Positions 56,707-64,000 of a stretch of 64,000 nt of DNA are shown in pieces (the stretch's first letter is position 1; each line of letters starts with the position of its first letter). Under the pieces are notes generated by a model that did not search any database, had not been told where the DNA came from, and saw only the letters and a list, made by a program, of their open reading frames with translations. The position numbers were made by a program, and so were the translations under genes. This DNA is from Puccinia triticina. Taxonomy: Eukaryota; Basidiomycota; Pucciniomycetes; Pucciniales; Pucciniaceae. Location: assembly GCF_026914185.1 (NCBI RefSeq), contig NC_070561.1:6882001-6946000 (forward strand), given 5' to 3'.

Positions 56707-58383
56707 GATGTAGTATGTTGTCTAAACTTCCAACACAATTGCCATGATTCCCAGTGTCAGGTTTCTCTTGAAAATTCATTCAGAGTAGGCAGAGAAGAGG
56801 GTCACACATCCCGCTATTCTGTTAAACACAATCACCAAATCAAGGATGGATATATACTTAATGCCTGCTCATTAAGATCAATCATTCATCACAGGACAGA
56901 ATCCCGGTTGAATTTCCCGTCAATCAAACCAAAACATTGGGAAGAAGCCACCAAAAAAGGCATGGAAACATGGCTGAAAACAAAAAGTGGAAAACCAGCC
57001 AAAAATAGTCCCCAGCCCAAATTGAATCCTATTCCAGCCTATAATCACCCTCAGAAAAACACAGCAAATGTAGGATCACATCTTCAACACAAACCAATGC
57101 ATCAATATGCTCCTGATTCACAGAACCATATGAATTTACCATTTACACCTGTACAAGCTCCATCTGATGTGCGGTATAGCACATGGAGAAACACTTCTCC
57201 CACTGGGTCAATAAAACAAGACCCTAGTACAGCTCTGGCCCCCAGGAAAGGGAGTTTATCATATGCTCCCAGTCAGTGCATGGCTCACAGCCCATGCACC
57301 CCTCATACCTCATTGGTCCCCATGCAATATACCTCACACAACACACCTTCTTTGTACCAAGAACCAGGCAAAAATGATGTGCAAAGAAAAATGAGCTTTT
57401 CAAGTTCACCCAGATTCTCAGTGCAGCCACCAGGATATCACTTTGAACAAACACCACTACCAAATAACAGAAGAAACAGCATCTCTCACTCAATTGCCAC
57501 ATCCAATGCAACATCAATGAATCGTCATTCAATTTCCCATTCAATGAATCCATTGTACACCATTCCAGGGATATCTCAGAATAAAATAATACACAGCTTT
57601 TCACAAACACCAATAGCAGCGACCCCATCTAGCAAATTTATTGACCCCAGACTTTGTGGTTCGTCATCATCAACCCCCAAGACTTCCTCAAGTCAAAGGG
57701 CCCCATTAGATACCAATATTTATGGACCCCTGCCTCATCCACCAAGGAGAATTGATTACATATGGGAACTACCATTGCAAATTCAACCATGGGTGGAACA
57801 TGTTTTTGATGTTAGGGGAGATGGACACTGTGGTTTTAGGGCTGTGGCATTCTGTCTGTCCATAGGAGAAGGGGAATATATGAATGTCCGGTCCCAGGTA
57901 TGGGGAGAATTGGACAACAGGAAAGAATTCTATACCAGGGCAAACCCTTTCCATACCGTTGAAGAACTACAGATGATTTTAGATGTGCCAAGCCCTGAAC
58001 CATGTGAATATGAATATTGGATGACCATGCCTGCAATGGGAAGGCCAATTGCAAATGCCTTTCAGCGACCAGTAATTTTTTATTCTAAACATGAAAGTCA
58101 ATCATTTTTTCCTGACTTTGTTGGACCAAATCAAAACCGCCCAATCATATTTGCATTCATGGAATCAGAAAAACATTTTGTTGCTCTAACACTCCAAGAC
58201 ATGAACATTTTCCCAGCTCCAAGACCAATTGGATTCATATCTGAGAAATTTTCAGATGCACATCATGCCTGGCGGGATAAGTATGAAAACTGCTTCAGAA
58301 TGTATGATAGTGCAATACTTCAACTTCCTGAGTTGGAAAAAACATTTGGCTCTGCCAAAAAGAAATTGTATGCAAAAAAATGA
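56707..58383 (+). CDS. Transposase C-terminus fused to an OTU cysteine-protease domain
   Basis: A single open exon (558 residues) after a splice acceptor AATAG. It opens with the conserved transposase tail, LNFQHNCHDSQCQVSLENSF, and EGHTSRYSVKHNHQIKDGYI, and continues without a stop into about 290 low-complexity residues rich in Pro, Ser, Asn, Gln and His. It ends with an OTU-like domain: FDVRGDGHCGFRAVAFCLS (Asp 57820-57822, nucleophile Cys 57829-57831) and SEKHFVALTL (His 58174-58176). OTU proteases cleave ubiquitin and similar modifiers. With all three active-site elements present the domain may be active. Whether the product is one fused protein depends on splicing of the 56616-56706 intron, which has GTGAG and TAG ends. 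Confidence 0.8.
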   Translation, partial: DVVCCLNFQHNCHDSQCQVSLENSFRVGREEGHTSRYSVKHNHQIKDGYILNACSLRSIIHHRTESRLNFPSIKPKHWEEATKKGMETWLKTKSGKPAKNSPQPKLNPIPAYNHPQKNTANVGSHLQHKPMHQYAPDSQNHMNLPFTPVQAPSDVRYSTWRNTSPTGSIKQDPSTALAPRKGSLSYAPSQCMAHSPCTPHTSLVPMQYTSHNTPSLYQEPGKNDVQRKMSFSSSPRFSVQPPGYHFEQTPLPNNRRNSISHSIATSNATSMNRHSISHSMNPLYTIPGISQNKIIHSFSQTPIAATPSSKFIDPRLCGSSSSTPKTSSSQRAPLDTNIYGPLPHPPRRIDYIWELPLQIQPWVEHVFDVRGDGHCGFRAVAFCLSIGEGEYMNVRSQVWGELDNRKEFYTRANPFHTVEELQMILDVPSPEPCEYEYWMTMPAMGRPIANAFQRPVIFYSKHESQSFFPDFVGPNQNRPIIFAFMESEKHFVALTLQDMNIFPAPRPIGFISEKFSDAHHAWRDKYENCFRMYDSAILQLPELEKTFGSAKKKLYAKK

Positions 58384-58750
58384 TTGAGAATTGTGGAAGA
58401 AATCTTTATATGTAGATCAAATGACTGAAATCCTTGAGTTGTATGATAGTGTAGAAATGGAAGAAGTTATCTCACCACTGAATTCAATGCCCAATGCCTT
58501 TAATTTTAACTGGTGTAGAAAAAATATCTACTTCCACTAAAAGGTGAATATTGGCCACCTTAGACTGCTTAGTCAGTTTTATCAGTACTTGAGAGTACAA
58601 TTAAGCACAGGGTCACAGATAGAAACAGCAAATTGCAGTGATCAGAATCATTACACTCTGATTGATTGGAGTAAGTGGGAAAAGTCAAATCATAAAGGGA
58701 ACAAAATATGAAACTAATTTTGATTTGGCAGGGCAATATATAAGAAACAA
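58384..58750. other. Gap between convergent genes
   Basis: AT-rich, with the 3' ends of the transposase-OTU gene and of the minus-strand gene at 58751. No terminal inverted repeat of the Plavaka element was recognised. Confidence 0.4.
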
Positions 58751-59893
58751 CTAGACATGATTTTGACAAACTGCAGTGGCCTTCATCACACCTCTCAATA
58801 TCAACTGGGCTGGACCCCACTTGAGGCCTAGGGATTGCAACTCCTCACAACTGGTGCCCTCAAAAGCAGTCCAGTGTAAGATATCATGCACAGAGATGAC
58901 ATCTTGGACAGGTTTGTAATCAGCAGGAATATGACAAATGGAGAGAAAGACAGGCATTGATGAAGGTGAAGCCAAGAGATTAGCTAGGAGTTGATTGCTG
59001 CTGCAAACACCCTGTGGTTGTCTTTTTGGAGGAGGGAGATCCTCCGGAGCAAGCGAGTGTTTTCGTTTCACATTACTTTGATGAGGTTTGGGGTTTGGAG
59101 AAGCCTGCGCGGAATGAACGCACAATCAGTACAGGTGTGGGGTATCGGTGCGATAAGGTGTTGGAGTCATACATACCCTCATATTTCCAACTCGGTACGC
59201 ATCTGGGAAGGTGGGATCAGTGGGCCCATCAGAATAATCCTGTAATCAAGCATCCACCAATCAGCCAGGGCTTCGGAAAATGTATGTATCAGACAGGATA
59301 TGTACACTTACGAGTAGGGTTAATAAAGCAGTAGGCTCAAATACACACACGTCGTCCGGCATGTCAAGGAATACAGTAACTGAGGCGTCAAGATGAGAGT
59401 TCTCCGCGGCAGAGATGAAGAGGTCAAATGTGCCTCTGGGTTCGTTGAACGAGTATTGAATGTCTTCAAATTCTGGTGGTTCAAGGATATGCCAAGACCA
59501 GTACACCGCTGAGTTCCGCTCCGCTTGGCCCAACATGATGTCGATGGGGTAGACATGCGTAGACTTGGTCCGGAAATGCTCCATGACAAATGTCTTGAAT
59601 AATGACATTGACTTGCAGTCATTCAAGCATAAATCCATCGGCGGGACGGAACCGTCGGAGGTGATTTGCTTCTGTTTGACCTGTCCTCGGCCGCTCTTCT
59701 GAATGTTTGCGTAGAGCGAGTATTTGAACTGAACGTGTATGATGCGGTTGAGTCCTTCCGGAACGGTCTCCCTGTCGATATCATTGGCATCTGCAGCCAC
59801 AGAAGGGGCTGGGACTTGCGCAAATTCAGCAGTTGCGTTCATATGGTCGGCCGAAGCGTTGGTTGGGTTGGCAGAGGGGCTGGGGGAAGTCAT
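58751..59893 (-). CDS. Unrecognised three-exon gene inside the LTR element
   Basis: Exons 59893-59312, 59239-59177 and 59104-58751 join in phase 0 with canonical GTAAGT/CAG, GTATGT/CAG signals: 332 residues, no stop. The N-terminus is Ala/Ser/Pro-rich. The middle looks folded (IIHVQFKYSLYANIQKSGRG, SMSLFKTFVMEHFRTKSTHV, ERNSAVYWSWHILEPPEFED, GTFDLFISAAENSHLD). A basic linker KRKHSLAPEDLPPPKRQ resembles a nuclear localisation signal, and the C-terminus includes VISVHDILHWTAFEGTSCEE and SLGLKWGPAQLILRGV. No family is recognised. It is on the same strand as the gene at 50365-52324, and the Plavaka transposon lies between them, so the two may have been neighbours before that insertion. Confidence 0.6.
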
Positions 59894-60396
59894 CACGGAA
59901 AAGACCTTAAGGTGGTGTGGAGTGACTTAAACTCATCTCTCACCGGAGACACTGGGCTCAGTGGGCTGTCGAAACCACTTGGAATCTCATTGAATGAGTG
60001 GTTTCCATGGCAGACGAAACTCTGCTCTCATGGACTCCACCGGGAGTCCATGACCTAGCGTGGAATTCACTGCCATATTCCCATCGGAAGGACAAGGAAT
60101 TCACACCTCTGTCCTTTTCCGACGGGGTGCCCACAATTGCCGGGGGCACGGTGAATTCCACATCGGTTTCACCAATCTGGTGTCACCCGTCGGATCCACA
60201 CATCCGCGCGGTAGGAAGTACCCCCGCCGTGTAGTAGTGCCAGCGCTATTAGACAAAGATGACTTAGCGGCGCCACGGCACCCGCAGTGACGCGGCGATG
60301 CGGCAAGTCAAGGAGAACCCTCCCAGGGGTTTGAGCGTGACCCCGTGTAGACATCTTCTCCCCCAGACGAGACCTCCCCGCGGCGTCTAGGTAGGA
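59894..60396. other. Hairpin-rich upstream region
   Basis: Inverted repeats such as ATGGACTCCACCGGGAGTCCAT (60030-60051), GAATTC-centred repeats (60063-60160), and CCACTTGGAATCTCATTGAA followed by TGAGTGG. The style is like that of 49.8-50.2 kb. No gene is seen. Confidence 0.45.
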
Positions 60397-61727
60397 ATGG
60401 ACCACCCGAGATACGGGCGTGGGCTCCAGTTCCCCCAGAAGAAATCCGACCACCCCCTGCTCCTGTCGGCCCAATCAATCCCTCCCTTTCGGCACCCCCG
60501 TCCCTTCCTCCAGACCCCCCTTAATGGCACTCCGCAACGGTCCCCGATACTTCACCGAAACCCATCACCAAACCTTGCCACCCCGCAATGTCTAACAACC
60601 CCCCCCCCTTCTGTCAATCCGCCTGCGAACTCCTCAAACTCCCCCTCCGGGGCGGCGGACACTCCGTTCGATGGCTTCAAGCTTATCGCTGAACTACACC
60701 GGGCCACCATGGACCTACAGCGAGTCAACCTGGAAGCCCAGCGAGCAGCAGACGCCAGAGCGCAGAAGAACGAGCCAAGGCGGATGCCGAACGCTTTGCC
60801 CGCCTGGAAGAAGCTCTTATACAAGCGACATCAAAACAAGAGCCTTCGCCCCCAGCACCTGTCGATACGACAGATGAAAGGATAGATCTCAGGAAGTTCC
60901 GCACATCGGACGGGCCAACCCATATCGGTCCATATCAAGACATCGAACCGTTCCTGGCGTGGATCCATAGTCTCGAGATTTTCTTCAACACAAAGAAAGT
61001 GAAAACTACTGAAGACAAGGTCGGTATAGCGGGCACATTGATCAAAGAAACAAACCTTCTATCCTTCTATTCAAACGAGGCAAAGACCTACTTATCAAAG
61101 TCGTGGGAAGACTTCAAAACTGCTCTGTTTGACGCGGCCCTCCCGGTGAGGTGGAGACATGCACTCCGACAGAAAATCCAAGGACTTAAGATGGAACCGT
61201 TGGAGACGTTTGCAAAATACGAGACGCGCGCGCGAACGCTTCAAAGGATGATTAACTTTGATTCATGCCCTCTGATAGTTTCGGATCTCAGCCTTGCAAA
61301 GTGGCTCACTAGAGGCTTACCGGACGACCTCGATGGAGAAGTCCTCAAGTTTGAACTCCTGGAGGCGGACCCGTTCGACTACAATCGATTCGCAAAACGG
61401 GTGCGACTTTTTGTCAAAGCGCAACCCAAACGACCACCAAACAACCGCCAGAAAAACATCCCAAGGAATGCGTCACCGAATGCTGCCTCCGACGCAGAGC
61501 CTGTGGGCACAATGTCAGATGAACTCCGCTGGCGCATTCACTCCTACTTAGATTTGGTCGGTCGCTGCCACTGGTGCAGAGAGCACTGTGGTTCGGCCAA
61601 GGGTTCCTGCCCAAACCCTCGCGACCGGAACCGAGTACTCGTTCCAAACTCCTTCAAAACCCCTCTGAAACCGTCGGATTACTCCCCGCCTCAAGCCTGG
61701 ACCTCAGCTAAAGGCCCCGGCGCTTGA
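60397..61727 (+). pseudogene. Gag of the 19.7-kb LTR element, one frameshift
   Basis: A Pro/Ser-rich N-terminal part (60397-60760) shifts frame near 60760, within a run of GCAGACGCCAGAGCGCAGAA. It then continues as AKADAERFARLEEALIQATS, DLRKFRTSDGPTHIGPYQDI, EPFLAWIHSLEIFF, LSKSWEDFKTALFDAALPVR, MEPLETFAKYETRARTLQR and LAKWLTRGLPDDLDGEVL, a retrotransposon Gag capsid pattern. A zinc-knuckle-like CHWCREHCGSAKGSC lies near the end. Gag packages element RNA into particles. The nearby right LTR and lack of pol suggest that enzymes would have to come from another element. Confidence 0.7.
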
Positions 61728-62321
61728 AACCAAAATGTCACCGCGGGCCGCGCTACGTCTTGTCCGGCGGGCGTAGCTGCCGTAGAAGACGACCAAGAAG
61801 ATCTTTTCCCCAAGATGGATCCAACCTCGACGGCGGCAATGGAGGAAGTCGACGAGATCATGGCTCAAGGTTACGATGACGAGACGGACATGGTAACCAA
61901 GGAGACTGAAGCCGCAGCGGTGGAACGCTTCGATGCGCTCCAGGGATTCGACAATTCCCTACTCTCCAAAATTTCACAGGCGATCACCGGGACCGAGGAG
62001 GGGTATGTCACGACCTCACCTGTCCAACTTCGCCGCTCTCCTCTTCGTGACACAAGTAGCTTACACAGCAATACACTCACAGATCCGACCGTGAAGAAAC
62101 CGAATAGAGTCCCGTTCCCGACTCCGACATTAACCGACCACGGCCCGAATTTCATAACCGTCCCCCTACACTGTCCTTTCCCTTGTTTTCTTCTCTGTCC
62201 GATCAGTTCCCCCCCCCCCCCCCCCCCCCCCCCCCCCTTGCCAATCACACCACCCCTGTCCAACGCACGACACTCGCGCCACTTTCCCATCCGACGCGCT
62301 GTTTTGACAAATCAAAAGTGA
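61728..62321 (+). other. Open frame continuing past the gag stop
   Basis: After the TGA at 61725-61727 the same frame stays open for about 198 codons (NQNVTAGRATSCPAG, TAAMEEVDEIMAQGYDDETD, AAVERFDALQGFDNSLLSKI), then becomes proline-rich over the poly-C tract. Either Gag was longer and lost by one CGA-to-TGA change, or the stop is natural. No protease motif is visible. Confidence 0.45.
62209..62237. repeat. Run of 29 C
   Basis: An uninterrupted C homopolymer. Its length is likely to vary between reads and assemblies. Confidence 0.9.
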
Positions 62322-62379
62322 CGACCTCAAATTTTCCCCCAACACAATCGACGACCTCAAATTTTCCCCCAACACAATC
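62320..62379. repeat. Two tandem copies of a 30-bp unit
   Basis: GACGACCTCAAATTTTCCCC plus CAACACAATC occurs twice without differences, shortly before the polypurine tract of the LTR element. Confidence 0.9.
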
Positions 62380-62484
62380 GCGCCCCTCTTCCCATCCTCC
62401 AAAGCTCAACTCTCAACACCGGTACCCTTCCTTGACCCCCCAACGTCATCAGCAATATCAACAATTTTTTTTGGGAGGGGAGTA

Positions 62485-62745
62485 TGTGAGCCGCGGCGCT
62501 TCCCGCGACCTCACAGAGACAGTCACAAGACTGTCACTGATCCAACCCTGGCCTCACATATAACCTCCCGATCTCAGCCCCTCCTAGCTTGGCAGGGAAG
62601 TACTGAGACTTCCCCCGAGCTAGCTTCCTTCCTCCTCTCCTCTGATAGTAATCAAACCAAGTTTCTAGAAAGCTGCTGTGCCCCTTTGTGCCTTTGTCTC
62701 TGCCTTTGCCTTTGAACAGTGAAGCTCTCAAATCAAGAGCTTACA
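62485..62745 (+). repeat. Right LTR
   Basis: 261 bp, TGTGAGCCGCGGCG to AAGAGCTTACA. It matches the left LTR with a handful of substitutions, several of them C/T or G/A, and lacks the internal ~100-bp duplication. It is followed directly by the 5-bp duplication AGTTC and satellite. Confidence 0.9.
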
Positions 62746-63575
62746 AGTTCTTCCATGATATTGGAACCAAAATAGACAGATCCTCTCAATGATTCATTGT
62801 CTACCTTGAATGGCCACAAACCCGCCAAATGTAGCAGCTAAAATGTGATCAGTTGCCAAATATCACTAATTTGGTAGTTTCTTGGTGTTTCTGCCACTAC
62901 AGCTCAGCGCAGGGTGGGAGTTCTTCCATGTTATTTGTACCAAAATGATTGAATGCCCTCAATGATTCATTTTGTACCTTTACTGACTACAAAACCCCCA
63001 AATGTAGCAGCTACAATGTGATGAGTTGCCCAATACCACTAATTTGGTAGTTTTTTTGGTGTTTCTGCCACTATATCTCAAGGCGGTGTGGGAGTTTTCC
63101 ATGATATTGGTGCCAAAATAATCAAATGCCCTCAATGATTCATTGTGTACCTTTAATGGCCACAAACTCGCCAAATGTAGGAGCTACAATGTGATTGATT
63201 GCCAAATATCACTAATTTGGTAGTTTCTTGGTGTTTCTGCCACAATATCTGGGTGCGGGGTGGGAGTTCTTCCATGATATTGGTACCAAAATACTCAAAT
63301 GGCCTCAATGATTTATTGTGTACATTGAATGGCCACAAAACTGCCAAATGTAGCAGCTACAATGTGATCGGTTGCCAAATATCACTAATTTGGTAGTTTC
63401 TTGGTCTTTCTGCCACTATATGTCAGCGCAGCATGGGAGTTCTTCCATGATATTGGTACCAAAATACTCAAATGGCCTCAATGATTCATTTCGTACCTTG
63501 AATGGCCACAAAACTGCCAAATGTAGCAGGTACAATGTGATTTGTTGCCATATATCAGTAATTTGGTAGTTTTTT
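62746..63575 (+). repeat. Satellite array, block 3
   Basis: About five units, same orientation and ~172-bp period as blocks 1 and 2. It starts in mid-unit at AGTTCTTCCATG, continuing block 2, and ends at GTAGTTTTTTG near 63575. Confidence 0.95.
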
Positions 63576-63960
63576 GCAACACTGGGTCATTACGTTACCC
63601 TACGTTATCCGCATCATCTCAGTAACCTAGGGTCTTAGTTATTTCCCCGCTGCGTAACTGCTATCAGTAACAAGTGATTTTTTTTGTGACCTGTACCGTA
63701 ATGACACACCTATTTTTTTGTCTCCAAAAATGGATAGCGTAATGTGTTTCATCCCTGGATAACACATTATCGCAATGAAAAAGGAGACATGGGTATTCGA
63801 TCCATCGGCTTTAAACCAAAGATAAATTCGCCATTATCTTTGGTTTGGAACCGATGGGAGGGCGGAGCTGGATGGAGCTGGGAGGAGCTGTGTCAGAACT
63901 GCGGAAAACAAGGTTACCACACGCTTCTGACCAGTATTGCCCAAGTTTTTTTTCATATCC
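63576..63960. other. No gene; contains a long hairpin
   Basis: Begins CAACACTGGGTCATTACG, possibly the end of another element, given the abrupt satellite boundary. An inverted repeat AAACCAAAGATAA (63813-63825) / TTATCTTTGGTTT (63834-63846) is extended by outer CCATCGG / CCGATGG. No coding motif is seen. Confidence 0.5.
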
Positions 63961-64000
63961 CCCCTAACCCCTAATCCCTAATCCCTAACCCCTAACCCCT
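63961..64000. repeat. Telomere-like CCCTAA repeats at the window edge
   Basis: Five to six degenerate units (CCCCTAA, CCCTAAT, CCCTAA) run to the last base. The C-rich strand reads left to right, which is the orientation of a left chromosome end, while all the sequence in this window lies to its left. So it is an interstitial or inverted tract as placed here. Continuation beyond the window is unknown. Confidence 0.75.

Larger units (their letters stand above)
43085..62745 (+). mobile_element. 19.7-kb LTR retroelement with gag only and nested insertions
   Basis: LTRs (43085-43443 and 62485-62745) begin TGTGAGCCGCGGCG and end AAGAGCTTACA. The 5-bp duplication AGTTC (43080-43084 and 62746-62750) flanks the whole and rejoins one satellite unit. 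A purine tract (GGGAGGGGAG, 62473-62482) precedes the right LTR, as expected for a polypurine tract. A gag gene lies next to the right LTR; no protease, integrase or reverse transcriptase of its own is seen. The interior hosts a tyrosine-recombinase retroelement, a Plavaka-type transposon and two unknown genes. It is best read as a non-autonomous (gag-only) element later filled by insertions. Confidence 0.85.

Noticed and set aside
61871..62402. Minus-strand frames rich in glycine
   Set aside because: Complement of the poly-C and gag region; glycine runs come from the C homopolymer.
63793..63812. GTATTCGATCC, resembling a tRNA/SINE B box
   Set aside because: No matching T-stem, A box or acceptor stem around it; part of a hairpin instead.
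1..64000. CRISPR arrays, rRNA or tRNA genes
   Set aside because: No CRISPR-type spacer pattern, no rRNA similarity and no complete tRNA cloverleaf were seen; the tandem repeats have no unique spacers and are satellites or minisatellites.

Overview
Organism. The window looks like a repeat-rich chromosome region of a basidiomycete fungus, most likely a rust (Pucciniales). The reasons are genes with many short introns (about 45-80 bp), a Plavaka-type transposase (a family known mainly from basidiomycetes), a tyrosine-recombinase retroelement, Helitrons with short introns, and one spliced housekeeping gene of fungal type (eIF3k). No species is assigned. All calls come from reading and hand translation; no database search was run.

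Layout. 1-8.9 kb: mobile-element debris. It holds the start of a hAT transposase running off the left edge, a Helitron 3' terminus with a decayed helicase (1975-4120, minus), a hAT-type element packed with palindromic minisatellite (5533-6415) and a fold-back element with 9-bp target duplications (7909-8832). 9-17 kb: a gene island with eIF3k (12663-13823, minus) lying between two head-to-head paralogs of an unrecognised protein family (9135-11400 minus, 14720-17113 plus). 18.8-24 kb: gene relics (PPR protein, aspartyl-tRNA synthetase, quinolinate phosphoribosyltransferase, one unidentified gene) around a second minus-strand Helitron terminus at 21755.

24.4-63.6 kb: one original array of a ~172-bp satellite that has been broken open. 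Its three blocks (24405-26467, 42024-43084, 62746-63575) are the same array and share one orientation. The first gap (26468-42023) holds a Copia-like gag region, a second hAT element with a palindrome array, and an apparently autonomous Helitron. That Helitron has a 1583-residue Rep-helicase (33245-38097), two paralogous beta-rich proteins with identical intron positions on either side of it, and an extra degenerate helicase half before its 3' end. The second gap (43085-62745) is a 19.7-kb LTR element with 5-bp target duplications. It carries gag but no visible pol, and contains nested insertions: a DIRS/Ngaro-type retroelement (44.7-49.4 kb), a multi-exon gene of unknown function (50365-52324), a Plavaka transposase continuing in frame into an OTU-protease domain (53160-58383), and another unknown gene (58751-59893).

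The window ends in telomere-like CCCTAA repeats (63961-64000), in the orientation opposite to that of a right-hand chromosome end.

How it fits together. Host genes are confined to the 9-17 kb island. The rest is transposon stratigraphy: satellite first, then Helitron/Copia and LTR insertions, then elements inside the LTR element. Several otherwise intact element ORFs carry a single stop codon, usually TGA, as expected if CGA codons were lost by C-to-T change.
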